Part shown: piece by piece, positions 7,618 through 16,156 of the stretch
Numbering within the stretch: position 1 is the stretch's first letter
How the letters are laid out: every line of letters begins with the position of its first letter
DNA from: an uncultured Peptoniphilus sp.
GTDB lineage: Bacteria > Bacillota > Clostridia > Tissierellales > Peptoniphilaceae
NCBI GenBank assembly: GCA_902465645.1
Contig: CABQNX010000002.1
Span: forward strand, 1 to 64,000
Length of the DNA stretch: 64,000 bases
Direction: 5' to 3'
Program-made: the position numbers and the translations under genes
The notes under the pieces: model-generated
What the model was told of the DNA's origin: nothing
Database searches by the model: none
Seen by the model: only the letters and a program-made list of their open reading frames with translations

Positions 7618-8430
7618 ATGTCAGAAAAAGTAATAGAAAAACTAAAATCAGAACCAAAAAATCATGGCTATATCATAATGATTGTAGCTGTACTTTTATT
7701 TATGATAGTTTGGTCATCTTCTGTAATTAATTTTGAATCTGCAACAAAAGATGGAATGGGAGTAGCCAAAAATATTATCAAGGGAATCTTTAATCCCAAC
7801 AAGGACATGCTCTTTAACCTAACGACGAAGGGAGTTCCTTACCTTTTACTTGAAACTATTTGTATAGCCTTCTTGGGTACCCTTGTGGGAGCAATAATTG
7901 CCATGCCACTTAGTTTCTTGGCATCATCAAATATTGTTCCAGCGCCTGTGGCTTACCTAGTTAGGATGTTTATTATCCTAATAAGGACAATCCCAGCTAT
8001 TGTTTATGGTCTAATGTTTATTAGGGTAACAGGACCTGGACCCTTTGCAGGCCTTATGACTATGTCCTTTACATCTATTGGTATGCTTACAAAATTATTT
8101 TCAGATAACATCATGAACCTAAACAAGGCAATACTTGAGTCCTTCTCTTCCATTGGGGCAACAACCTTCCAAAAGATTCGCTTTGGTATAATTCCTCAGC
8201 TTTTTGCAAACTTTGCCTCAACAACAATTTATCGTTTCGACATAAATTTAAGAGACGCATCAATCCTTGGGCTTGTTGGAGCAGGTGGTATTGGTTCACC
8301 ACTTATGTTCGCCATCACTTCCTACAAGTGGAGCGAAGTTGGAGCAATCCTCTTGGGACTAATCCTTCTTGTCTTATTTATTGAGTACTTCTCAACAAAA
8401 ATAAGAGCAAGACTAGTAGGTGAAAAATGA
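7618..8430 (+). CDS. phnE: Phosphonate ABC transporter permease (second PhnE)
   Basis: 270 residues, paralogous to the preceding permease, with the coupling loop NKAILESFSSIGATTFQKI and DASILGLVGAGGIG near the C-terminus. A long first helix (residues 18-38) and a periplasm-facing stretch precede the permease core. It is translated immediately after the first permease and overlaps the next gene by ATGA. Paired permease genes are common in PhnCDE1E2 systems. Confidence 0.9.
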   Translation: MSEKVIEKLKSEPKNHGYIIMIVAVLLFMIVWSSSVINFESATKDGMGVAKNIIKGIFNPNKDMLFNLTTKGVPYLLLETICIAFLGTLVGAIIAMPLSFLASSNIVPAPVAYLVRMFIILIRTIPAIVYGLMFIRVTGPGPFAGLMTMSFTSIGMLTKLFSDNIMNLNKAILESFSSIGATTFQKIRFGIIPQLFANFASTTIYRFDINLRDASILGLVGAGGIGSPLMFAITSYKWSEVGAILLGLILLVLFIEYFSTKIRARLVGEK

Positions 8431-9866
8431 TTTTAAAAATAATTCACACATCAGACTTGCACGGATATTTTTTCCCAACAGACTATCTCGATAGGGAGAA
8501 AAAAAATACAGGCTACCTGTCACTTTTAAATAATATAAAAAAAGACGACCACACAATCTTAACTGACGGAGGAGACATCCTTCAGGGATCTTCATTCGCC
8601 TATTATGTTAAAGAACACCTAGACTCTAATGTAGTGGCAGACATCATGCAAAATGTGGACTACTACACACTGGGTAACCACGACTTCAACTACGGCTACG
8701 ACTACCTAAGGACTTACGTGGAAAACATGAAGGGAAAACTAGTTTGTGCCAATGTAAGAGACAAGACTGGTAAGATTAAATTTGAACCTTATGCCATAAA
8801 AGAGATTGACGATTACAAGATTGGAATTGCTGGAGTAGTTACCGATTGGGTAAACCTCTGGGAGAGAAAAGAAAATCTTGTGAACTTTGAAGTCACAGAT
8901 GCCTTTGAAGGAGCGAAGAGGGCCCTTGAAGGACTAAAAAGGGAAAAGACAGATATTAATATTTTAATCTACCATGGAGGTTATGAAATCGACCTAGCAA
9001 GTGGCAAAAAGCTTTCAGAGACCACAGAAAATATTGGAGGAAAAATTGCAAAAGAATTGGACTTCAATATAATCTTAGCAGGCCACCAACACATGGAGAT
9101 AGCTGGTTATATTGGTGATACACTTGCCGTTGAGACGCCAGCCAATGGATCTAAGTGTGCCCTTGTAGAAGTTGATCTTGCAACAAAAGAAATGAAGGCT
9201 TCCTTTATTGAGCCAAGGCTTGGATCAAACTTCCTTATAGAAAAATATAGTGATGTTGAAGAAGAAGTTCAAGACTATCTAGACGAGCCAATAGCAAGTC
9301 TTGACCGTAACTATATGCCAAAAGACAGGATAAAAATGGCCCTTCATGGATCAGACCTTGCAGACCTAATAAACAAGATCCAATTGGACTACACAGGAGC
9401 AGATATTTCTATCACTTCCTTTGCCAATATTATCTCAGGTCTAAAGAAGAACTTGACCACGAGAGACGTCTTAAACACTTACAGGTTTCCTAACACAACA
9501 GTGGTCCTTGAAATCGACGGCAAAAGGCTTAGAGACGCCCTAGAACAAAACTTTTCCTACATCGAGTATGATGGGTCCTATAAGATTTCAAAGAAGTTTT
9601 TAGAGCCAAAGGAAGAGCATTACAACTTTGACTACTTCTATGGCATAGACTTTGAAAAGGACCTTACAAAAAAAGTTGGAGAAAGAATTGGTAAAATTTT
9701 CTTTAAGGGTAAAGAAGTAAAAGATTCCGACAAGTTTTCACTAGTCATGAATAACTATAGGGCCACAGGAGCCGGCGGCTTTGATATGTATAAGGACCTC
9801 AAAGTTATAAAAAATTACGACAAGGAAACTTCAGAAATATTATTAGACTATTTTAGAAACTTGTAA
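8427..9866 (+). CDS. Cytosolic 5'-nucleotidase/metallophosphatase of the UshA family
   Basis: 479 residues with a two-domain UshA-like build. The calcineurin-like metallophosphatase domain (1-270) has all metal motifs: SDLHG, GGDILQGS, GNHDFNYG, YHGG and GHQHME. The C-terminal 5'-nucleotidase domain holds the substrate-specificity region (NTYRFPNTTVVLEIDG, NNYRATGAGGFDMY). Secreted UshA proteins have signal peptides; this one starts directly with MILKIIHTSDLHG and should stay in the cytoplasm. AGGTGAAAA precedes its ATG, which overlaps phnE by 4 bp, so it is made from the same mRNA as the transporter and probably dephosphorylates or hydrolyses the imported compound or a nucleotide derived from it. 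Confidence 0.88.
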   Translation: MILKIIHTSDLHGYFFPTDYLDREKKNTGYLSLLNNIKKDDHTILTDGGDILQGSSFAYYVKEHLDSNVVADIMQNVDYYTLGNHDFNYGYDYLRTYVENMKGKLVCANVRDKTGKIKFEPYAIKEIDDYKIGIAGVVTDWVNLWERKENLVNFEVTDAFEGAKRALEGLKREKTDINILIYHGGYEIDLASGKKLSETTENIGGKIAKELDFNIILAGHQHMEIAGYIGDTLAVETPANGSKCALVEVDLATKEMKASFIEPRLGSNFLIEKYSDVEEEVQDYLDEPIASLDRNYMPKDRIKMALHGSDLADLINKIQLDYTGADISITSFANIISGLKKNLTTRDVLNTYRFPNTTVVLEIDGKRLRDALEQNFSYIEYDGSYKISKKFLEPKEEHYNFDYFYGIDFEKDLTKKVGERIGKIFFKGKEVKDSDKFSLVMNNYRATGAGGFDMYKDLKVIKNYDKETSEILLDYFRNL

Positions 9867-9886
9867 ATATTTTCAATCTATAAAAC

Positions 9887-9916
9887 AAAAATAAGAGACC
9901 TCGGTCTCTTATTTTT
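9887..9916. terminator. Bidirectional terminator between phn operon and iclR
   Basis: AAAATAAGAGACC and GGTCTCTTATTTT are perfect arms flanked by A and T runs on the two sides, so it can end both converging transcripts. Confidence 0.9.
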
Positions 9917-9923
9917 ATTACTA

Positions 9924-10655
9924 TTAATTGTCATTAAAACTGCCCAATTCATTTGAAATTTGTTTAGCTGTTTTTAATAATTGTTCTATATTATCTCTTA
10001 GTTTATCTTCACTTAAAACACCAACAATATTTGCTATTGCTATAGCTCCAGCAACTTCATTATCATGATTAAATATTGGTGCTCCATAAGCAATTACTCC
10101 TTTATCAACTTCTTCATTACTTATTGAGTAACCTCTGTTTCTTATTTCTTCAATTTCTTCTTTATATTTTTCTAACTCATCTTCTTTATAAACTTCCATT
10201 TGATCGATCTCATTCAAATTTGCAAAGTAAGCTTTTGAAGCTGCGCCTTTAAAAAGTTTTACATCTTTTCCTATATCACAAAAAAACCTAACATTTCTAA
10301 CGCCGTCTATCCTCTCAATAAAGGTGAACTGATTACCATTTCTAATTCCAAGCGTTACAGTTGATTTTGTTTCCTTTGCTAAAGACTGCATATATGGTTT
10401 AGCTATATTTCTAATATCTAAGGATCCGATTACCGAGGCACTTAAACTTAGTAATGATACACCTAGAGAATATTTTTTTGACATTTCATCTTTCTTAATT
10501 AAATTATAATAAATCAAAGTATTAAGAATATTGTAAACAGTACTTTTGCTTATTTTTGTCTTATTAGTTATTTCAGTTAATCCTAAAGGTTCGTTTTCAT
10601 CTCTAAGTGTAAAAAGTATTTTTATTACATTTTCAGCAGAATTTAATCTTTTCAT
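9924..10655 (-). CDS. IclR-family transcriptional regulator (amide module)
   Basis: 243 residues. The N-terminal winged helix-turn-helix (1-70; GLTEITNKTKISKSTVYNIL) is followed by an IclR effector-binding domain with the usual AKPYMQSLAKET, RIDGVRNVRF, GAASKAYFANL and GAPIFNHDNEVAGAIAIA elements. ATG 10655 has GAGGAGG upstream. It is the downstream neighbour of the acetamidase/symporter operon on the same strand but has its own promoter, so it probably controls that operon in response to an amide or carboxylate. Which ligand is unknown. Confidence 0.9.
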   Translation of the reverse strand: MKRLNSAENVIKILFTLRDENEPLGLTEITNKTKISKSTVYNILNTLIYYNLIKKDEMSKKYSLGVSLLSLSASVIGSLDIRNIAKPYMQSLAKETKSTVTLGIRNGNQFTFIERIDGVRNVRFFCDIGKDVKLFKGAASKAYFANLNEIDQMEVYKEDELEKYKEEIEEIRNRGYSISNEEVDKGVIAYGAPIFNHDNEVAGAIAIANIVGVLSEDKLRDNIEQLLKTAKQISNELGSFNDN

Positions 10656-10680
10656 GATTCCTCCTCAAAAGTCTATTTCT

Positions 10681-10710
10681 ATTATATCCATTAAAGAGAA
10701 ATTTATTCAA
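10681..10710 (-). promoter_or_regulatory. Promoter of the iclR gene
   Basis: On the minus strand TTGAAT (10705-10710), 18 bp, then TATAAT (10681-10686) with an upstream TGG; 26 bp before the iclR ATG. Confidence 0.7.
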
Positions 10711-10711
10711 T

Positions 10712-10742
10712 ATAAAACCACCACATTAAATAATGTGATGGT
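10712..10742 (-). terminator. Terminator of the acetamidase operon
   Basis: On the minus strand ACCATCACATT pairs with AATGTGGTGGT (one G-U), followed by TTTATATT, 12 bp past the acetamidase stop. The U-run is short, so some read-through into iclR is possible. Confidence 0.65.
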
Positions 10743-10754
10743 ATCTATTACAAG

Positions 10755-11987
10755 TTAATGATTAAAAAATTTTCTTGGTGTTAGCATAGTTAAGTATACT
10801 AGTCCGGATACCCTACCTATACCTACACCTCCTGACATAGTACATCTATTAATTACTTCATCTTTACTAAATCCAGTAAAAGAAGAAATTCGATTAACAG
10901 CATTATCTATTCCCTCTTCAATATTTGAACCAGACCCAATGAACTGCGCCATTATAAATTCATCATCCGAAATTGACGAATTAAATTTTTTATTTATATA
11001 ATCTATCTCTTCAGGTGAAAAGTTCCTAAAATTATGAATAAGATTTTCATCAGTAGGAATAATTATAGGTCCTTCTGTCTTCAAATCTTTGATAATTTTT
11101 ACCTTTAAAGTTACTCTTGCAGTTATATCTGTTGTGTGTCCAGCCAACTCTCCGTCGCCTTGCATAGCATGGACATCTCCAAGGTATAGCCCAGCTCCTT
11201 CGACTTTTACAGGGCATAACACCTTAGACCCAACTGTTACAGTGTTAACATCCATGTGAGCATCTGTTAAATTATCTTTTTCTAAATCTGAAAGTTTTTT
11301 ATCCTTTAACAAAGATTTAAGAGAATCTCCACAGTTTCTTGAAGATGGTATTTCTACTTCTGGTACACAACCTATATTTCCAATAAAAGGGTTTACTCTT
11401 GAAATCACACCCGCTACATCACTTACATTTAATATTAGTGATGAGTTTTGATGACTATTTTTTGGCAGACAGTTATTGCCTTTTAATGCATTTTTTGCTA
11501 CCTCTTCAGAATCTTCTAAAGTTAAACCATATTTCTTAGAATCATCAAACTTCATTGTATAACCATTTTTAATAAACTGAGGTATAATTTTGGCTCCACA
11601 TTTCTTACAAACTATTCCATCCTTACCAATTCCTTTAACTTCTGTTAATGGGTTTTTAGTATTACATTCTGGACAAATAGCTTTAGTAGTTGGATCAAAA
11701 TCATAACGACCTTCAACACCTTCAGAAATTCCAGAAATAGAGTATTCAGAAATCACTTGTATATCTAAAACTTCTATTAATAATGAATCTCCTTTTTCTG
11801 CTCCCTCCACATATAATGGCACAGAAACTTCATGACCACTTTTTATACTCGGTGTAATCATAGGTCCCCAACATCCCGGTGGAAGCTCAACACTTAGTAT
11901 ATCATCACTCTTTACAGAATGTTTTTCGTTAACTTTTCCTCCAATTGTATCTACGAACTCGTCTATAAAAATTTCTTTTACATCCAT
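10755..11987 (-). CDS. Acetamidase/formamidase family amidohydrolase
   Basis: 410 residues with acetamidase/formamidase family hallmarks: LPPGCWGPMITPS near the start, the core DVHAMQGDGELAGH, and GVGIGRVSGLVYLTM at the C-terminus. The family hydrolyses short aliphatic amides or formamide to acid and ammonia. An internal four-cysteine knuckle (C105, C108, C127, C130) probably binds zinc. ATG 11987 is chosen because GGTGA lies 5 nt upstream; a GTG at 11999 would overlap the symporter stop further. It is the last gene of an operon with a sodium symporter, which suggests import of the amide or export of the product. Confidence 0.85.
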   Translation of the reverse strand: MDVKEIFIDEFVDTIGGKVNEKHSVKSDDILSVELPPGCWGPMITPSIKSGHEVSVPLYVEGAEKGDSLLIEVLDIQVISEYSISGISEGVEGRYDFDPTTKAICPECNTKNPLTEVKGIGKDGIVCKKCGAKIIPQFIKNGYTMKFDDSKKYGLTLEDSEEVAKNALKGNNCLPKNSHQNSSLILNVSDVAGVISRVNPFIGNIGCVPEVEIPSSRNCGDSLKSLLKDKKLSDLEKDNLTDAHMDVNTVTVGSKVLCPVKVEGAGLYLGDVHAMQGDGELAGHTTDITARVTLKVKIIKDLKTEGPIIIPTDENLIHNFRNFSPEEIDYINKKFNSSISDDEFIMAQFIGSGSNIEEGIDNAVNRISSFTGFSKDEVINRCTMSGGVGIGRVSGLVYLTMLTPRKFFNH

Positions 11988-11988
11988 A

Positions 11989-13452
11989 TTATTCACCAAA
12001 ATATCTTTCTAATACTTCATCTGAGCTTTTTTCAGTAAATTTACTTACTACTATTATTGCAATCAACGAAACTAATAGTCCCCATACTAAAGGATTAAAT
12101 CCTAATGGATTGTTAATTTTAAACGCATATAGGAATAACATTGTTAAAAATCCACCCATCATAGATGCTAATCCACCAGCTGGTGTTGCTCCTTTCCAAA
12201 ACATACCTACTGCAATAGGAATAGTAAAGGATGCAGCAAATCCTGAGATAGCGAAAATTACTATTGCTTGTAGAAAGTTTGGAGGATTAATTGCTAATCC
12301 CATTACAAGTAGAGAAATAACAGCTGTTGTAATGTAACTAAATTTCTTTAATTTCTTTTCATTAAGAGCTTCTTTAGAGTTCCTTTCAACTATATCCCTA
12401 ATTATTGCAGAGCTTGTTGATAGTAACAAAGACGCAACTGTACTCATTACAGCTGCAAATGGAGCTGATAACATTATCCCCGCTAAAACTGTAGGAGCAT
12501 ATTTCATAACTAATACAGGAAATATTTGATCAGGTACATCAATATTTGGTATTAAAACTCTTCCTGCTATAGAACTAACAAATAAGCTCATAAACCAGAT
12601 GAAAGTAACTACAGCAACTAATACTCCTGACTTTTTTACAGTATCTACGTCTTTTACTGAAAATAGTCTAGTAACAACGTGTGGCTGAGCCATAACAGCT
12701 ACACCTAAAACAAAGAACATTGAAAAAGCTGTGTTAATAGGTAGCCAATTATCTGGTCCATTACCTGTAATAAGATTTTGGTCTAAACTAGCAAGTCCTG
12801 TAGTTATCTCACTTAATCCGCCAACTTTTGTGACTAAAATAATAGCTATAGCAATTGATCCTCCAACCATTATAAGTCCTTGGAACACATTTGTATAAGC
12901 TACACCTCTTAGTCCTCCGAAAGAAGTATAAAGTCCTACTACTATAGTAAATAAAATAATTCCTATTGCATAAGGTATACCTGTCATAATTTCAAGAATT
13001 CTCGCTGCAGCAACATATTGAGATATCATATAAGATATACCGAAAATAATAATAATTAAAGCTGCAAAAAGACCCATAATCTTATTTTCATACCTATCCA
13101 TAAACAAATCAGGTAATGTCATACAATTTGATTCAGTAGCTATTGTAGAAATACGCCTGCCAATTGCTAAAATCCCTATAATACCTAATACTCCTGCACC
13201 AGCTTGCCACAATAATGCAGACCATCCATATGTATAATATATTGCTGGAGTTCCAATAAATGATCCACCACTTGTCCATGACGTAGCCCACGTAAACGCT
13301 ACCAACCAAGGACCAAAAGATCTTCCTCCAACCCAATATTCAGCAGAAAAATCCTCAGATTTTTTTACCCTTTTATGAGCTACAACGCCTATTCCTATTA
13401 ATATAACAACATAAATTAAGAAAACTATGTTAACTACTAATGATGTTTTCAA
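11989..13452 (-). CDS. Sodium:solute symporter (SSS family, PanF-like)
   Basis: 487 residues, about 13 hydrophobic helices. SSS signatures include YWVGGRSFGPWLVAFTWATSW with the G-GGRSFG core in the first loop, TSFGGLRGVAYTNVFQG in the middle and the sodium-site-type SSAIIRDI segment. It is preceded by a small two-helix protein of the YhdT type that usually accompanies PanF (sodium/pantothenate) transporters, so PanF-like topology is likely. The operon partner is an amidase rather than pantothenate genes, so the substrate may be a carboxylate or amide; I leave it open. Confidence 0.88.
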   Translation of the reverse strand: MKTSLVVNIVFLIYVVILIGIGVVAHKRVKKSEDFSAEYWVGGRSFGPWLVAFTWATSWTSGGSFIGTPAIYYTYGWSALLWQAGAGVLGIIGILAIGRRISTIATESNCMTLPDLFMDRYENKIMGLFAALIIIIFGISYMISQYVAAARILEIMTGIPYAIGIILFTIVVGLYTSFGGLRGVAYTNVFQGLIMVGGSIAIAIILVTKVGGLSEITTGLASLDQNLITGNGPDNWLPINTAFSMFFVLGVAVMAQPHVVTRLFSVKDVDTVKKSGVLVAVVTFIWFMSLFVSSIAGRVLIPNIDVPDQIFPVLVMKYAPTVLAGIMLSAPFAAVMSTVASLLLSTSSAIIRDIVERNSKEALNEKKLKKFSYITTAVISLLVMGLAINPPNFLQAIVIFAISGFAASFTIPIAVGMFWKGATPAGGLASMMGGFLTMLFLYAFKINNPLGFNPLVWGLLVSLIAIIVVSKFTEKSSDEVLERYFGE

Positions 13453-13466
13453 TTTTACCCCTCCTA

Positions 13467-13721
13467 TCAGTCTTCCATCTTCTTAGCGAAAAAAATTGTA
13501 TAAAGTACTATCGCTATCCAAGGAATAAGTACACCATAAAAAACCCAGTCTGGAAAACCTAGTATAAATTTCATTTCACTTACACTTCGCTTGTAACCTA
13601 AAAAATAACTTACAATAGTTGAAAACAAAATAAATGTTCCTGTAACTATTACGCCTTTTTTAAATTCTCTCTTTGCTTTTAAATATTCGTCCTTCCTTTT
13701 CTTTTTTTCAACGTCATTCAT
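13467..13721 (-). CDS. YhdT-like (DUF997) small membrane protein
   Basis: 84 residues: a very basic N-terminal stretch (KKKRKDEYLKAKREFKK), then two membrane helices (about 23-42 and 57-78). Size, topology and the place directly before an SSS symporter match the YhdT/DUF997 family, thought to assist PanF-type carriers. First gene of the operon, with a good promoter 55 bp upstream. Confidence 0.8.
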   Translation of the reverse strand: MNDVEKKKRKDEYLKAKREFKKGVIVTGTFILFSTIVSYFLGYKRSVSEMKFILGFPDWVFYGVLIPWIAIVLYTIFFAKKMED

Positions 13722-13777
13722 ATTAATCCTCCTTTTGATTGGTTTTAAATAGATACCTCTAGTTTCTATTTGATACT

Positions 13778-13806
13778 ATTATAAGCCTGTATTTAAAATA
13801 TTGCAA
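13778..13806 (-). promoter_or_regulatory. Promoter of the symporter-acetamidase operon
   Basis: On the minus strand TTGCAA (13801-13806), 17 bp, TATAAT (13778-13783). Near consensus, therefore probably controlled by a repressor; IclR is the obvious candidate. Confidence 0.75.
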
Positions 13807-13842
13807 TACTTTTTCTTGATAAATCAATAAATAAATCTACAC

Positions 13843-13871
13843 AAAAAAATAAGACAGTTTCCTGTCTTATT
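13843..13871 (-). terminator. Terminator of the SLH gene
   Basis: AATAAGACAG and CTGTCTTATT form a perfect stem followed on the minus strand by seven U residues. The TAA stop codon of the SLH gene (13867-13869) lies inside the stem. Confidence 0.88.
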
Positions 13872-14529
13872 CGTAAAGATTTCTGCCCCCAAATTTAATT
13901 TTGCTATTATTTAGAGCTTTCTTTTGTGGATAGTTGTAATTAGAAATCATTGACCTAAAAAGCGTAGCAGCTTCTGATCTCCTAATTGATCTTGTGGGAT
14001 AAAAGTTACCATCAGAGTAACCTCTCAAGATCCCTGCGTCCACAAGGGCGCCTACATAGCCCCTTGCCGATGGGCTTATCCTTGCCCTATCGCCAAACTC
14101 ATTTGTTGAACCTTCCCTCGGTGATAGCGAATACACATAACCAAGAATTTCTGCAACTTCTTCTCGTGTAATTTCCCTATTTGGATTTAGCTTACCAGTA
14201 GTTGGCTGAATGTAACCTGCCTTAATGCCCTTAGCTACATCATTGTAAAACCAATCAGATGTACTTACATCAGAAAAAGTCACAGTGTAAGTCTTATCAT
14301 AGCCTGCTAAAGAATTAACAGTTGCATAAAACTCTGCTCTCGACATGTTTTCATTAGGTTTAAAAGTTCCATCTTGGTAACCAGACATAAGCTTTTTGTC
14401 AGTAATAAAGTCAATTGAAGCTTCTGCCCAGTGGCCTCTTGTGTCTCTAAAAGTTCTTGCAGATACAGTGCTTGTCAAAATCAATGCTGAGGAGATAATA
14501 ATCAATGAAGTCTTCTTAAAAATCTTCAT
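13867..14529 (-). CDS. Secreted S-layer homology (SLH) domain protein, 220 aa
   Basis: A signal peptide (MKIFKKTSLIIISSALIL, probable cleavage after VSA) is followed by three SLH modules filling almost the whole protein: FRDTRGHWAEASIDF, FSDVSTSDWFYNDVAKGIKAG and a third ending GYSDGNFYPTRSIRRSEAATL. SLH modules anchor proteins to pyruvylated secondary wall polymer. No other domain is present, so it is either a minimal surface protein or an anchor for a partner. ATG 14529 is preferred, with AAGGTGAT 4 nt upstream; the earlier ATG at 14544 directly abuts AAGG. Confidence 0.9.
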   Translation of the reverse strand: MKIFKKTSLIIISSALILTSTVSARTFRDTRGHWAEASIDFITDKKLMSGYQDGTFKPNENMSRAEFYATVNSLAGYDKTYTVTFSDVSTSDWFYNDVAKGIKAGYIQPTTGKLNPNREITREEVAEILGYVYSLSPREGSTNEFGDRARISPSARGYVGALVDAGILRGYSDGNFYPTRSIRRSEAATLFRSMISNYNYPQKKALNNSKIKFGGRNLYE

Positions 14530-15440
14530 TTTTATCACCTTCATCCTTATTATATATCAAAGTCATCTATATAACAGGTTTTCTATTTTAAGTTTCTGTT
14601 ACAAAGAATTTTTCCCTGTAACAATCTTGCAACATTCGTTCGATTTCATATAAGCACATAAGTTGATATATTAATTTAGATTTATAAAAATCCTGAAAAA
14701 TAGCAAAAATCCATGATTTCTTAAAAACTTATAACTTACCTATAGACTCATAAGCTAATAAAATTTTATGAAGTCCTTTGAATTTATAAGTTTCTATTTT
14801 TTTTATAGGATAGAAAAATTTATAAGCTTACAATTAAAGATAGATTAGATTTCTTTTATAAGTTCATATTTAATTGTGAGTTCTAATTCTTCATGGAGTA
14901 TATCATAATCCCAATTAGATTTCTTTTATAAGCTCATATTTAATTGTTATGGTACAAAATTATTTAAAATATATTTTTTTGTTGGATTAAACATAAAATT
15001 AAAGTTTGTGGACTTGCAAACCATTAACTGAAGTTTTTGAAAAGTAAATTTTGAAAAAATATAGGAAAAAGAAGTATGTATACTAAAAATTTTCTATAGA
15101 GAAATCTCATAAATTTCACTAAATAAAAACTTCCCTCTACAGGCCTTAAGTAAATTTAAATTTAGACAAATAAAAAGAGAACAGCTTATGTATCCAATAA
15201 CTGTTCTCTAAGGGAAGAAAAAAGATGATGAAGTTTTCACTTCATGTATATTGTACTTTAGATAAGAATATTTGTCAACGCTTTTATGAAAATATTTTCA
15301 GAAATTTTTATATTTTTTCCTTTGGCTTATTTTCAATATAATGCCACCTTTTATTATAAGCTCTTAAGAATATTATGAATATATTTTCATACGCTTCTCT
15401 ATATGTTTTTTTGTGGTAGAATGATAGGAGAGGTGATATT
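14530..15440. other. AT-rich intergenic region without a supported gene
   Basis: About 900 bp, strongly AT-rich, with many TTATAAG-type words, a 34-bp direct repeat and no frame with a ribosome site. The leader of the SLH gene and the promoter of the nitroreductase gene (extended -10 TGGTAGAAT near 15413) lie at its two ends. AGAACAG (15178-15184) and CTGTTCT (15202-15208) form a small hairpin in the second half. Confidence 0.5.
14844..14947. repeat. 34-bp direct repeat, two copies 70 bp apart
   Basis: Copies at 14844-14877 and 14914-14947 share ATTAGATTTCTTTTATAAG and the following 15 bp with one T/C difference. No gene lies inside. Confidence 0.85.
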
Positions 15441-15959
15441 TTGTTAAAAGAATTAATTTTAAAAAGAAGAACTGTTAGAAAATATAAAGACAAGGAAGTT
15501 GACAGAGAAAAGTTAGAAGAACTTTTAATGTACGCTTCCATGGGACCAAGCAACGGCAACTCCCATCCAGTAGAATTCATAGTAGTTGACGACAAGGAAA
15601 AAATCGAAGAACTTTCCAACATGGATTCCTTTGCAACTCTTTACCTAAAAGAAGCTCCAGTAGTAGTAATAGTTATTGCAAACACAGAAATTTGTAAGAC
15701 TTGGGTGGAAGAAGCATCGCTAACAGCAGCCTACCTACAACTTCTACTTGAAGAGGAAGGCCTTTCATCTTCTTGGATCAACGTTAAAGAAGGAAACACT
15801 GCCGGCAAGATTTCTTATGAAGAATACTTTGCAGAAAACTTCGGAGTGAAAAAACCTTACAGGGCCCAATGCCTAATCCCAATTGGCTACAAAAAATCAG
15901 GCACAAAGGACCACGAAGAATTTGACGTTTCTTCAAAGGTTCACTACAACGAATTTTAA
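15441..15959 (+). CDS. Nitroreductase-family flavoprotein, 172 aa
   Basis: The N-terminus LILKRRTVRKYKDKEVDREKLEELL and MGPSNGNSHPVEFIVV are the FMN-binding features of the nitroreductase family. TAAYLQLLLEEEGL and the C-terminal IPIGYKK fit the same fold. It should be an FMN-dependent NAD(P)H oxidoreductase of small electrophiles or quinones; the natural substrate is unknown. The start is TTG 15441 behind GGAGAGGTGAT. It is a single-gene unit between its own promoter and terminator. Confidence 0.88.
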   Translation: MLKELILKRRTVRKYKDKEVDREKLEELLMYASMGPSNGNSHPVEFIVVDDKEKIEELSNMDSFATLYLKEAPVVVIVIANTEICKTWVEEASLTAAYLQLLLEEEGLSSSWINVKEGNTAGKISYEEYFAENFGVKKPYRAQCLIPIGYKKSGTKDHEEFDVSSKVHYNEF

Positions 15960-15964
15960 TTATT

Positions 15965-15999
15965 AAAAGATTCATCTTTATCAAGGTGAATCTTTTTTT
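15965..15999 (+). terminator. Terminator of the nitroreductase gene
   Basis: AAAGATTCATCTT pairs with AAGGTGAATCTTT (one G-U) and is followed by a seven-T run. Confidence 0.88.
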
Positions 16000-16156
16000 G
16001 TCTTATTTTCAATTTTATTTCAGAATCTTATAAAATTAAACCTCTCAATTATGAGAACTTACATTACTGCTTTATAAGAAGCTACAACTTTTCATTGCAC
16101 GGTAGATTTCTCATATATTATTACTTTTTGCCTTAAGTCAACTCCATCTACCCTGC

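Noticed and set aside
14530..15440. Replication origin or DnaA-box cluster in the AT-rich gap
   Set aside because: No TTATCCACA-like boxes are clustered there and no dnaA/dnaN or partition genes are near.
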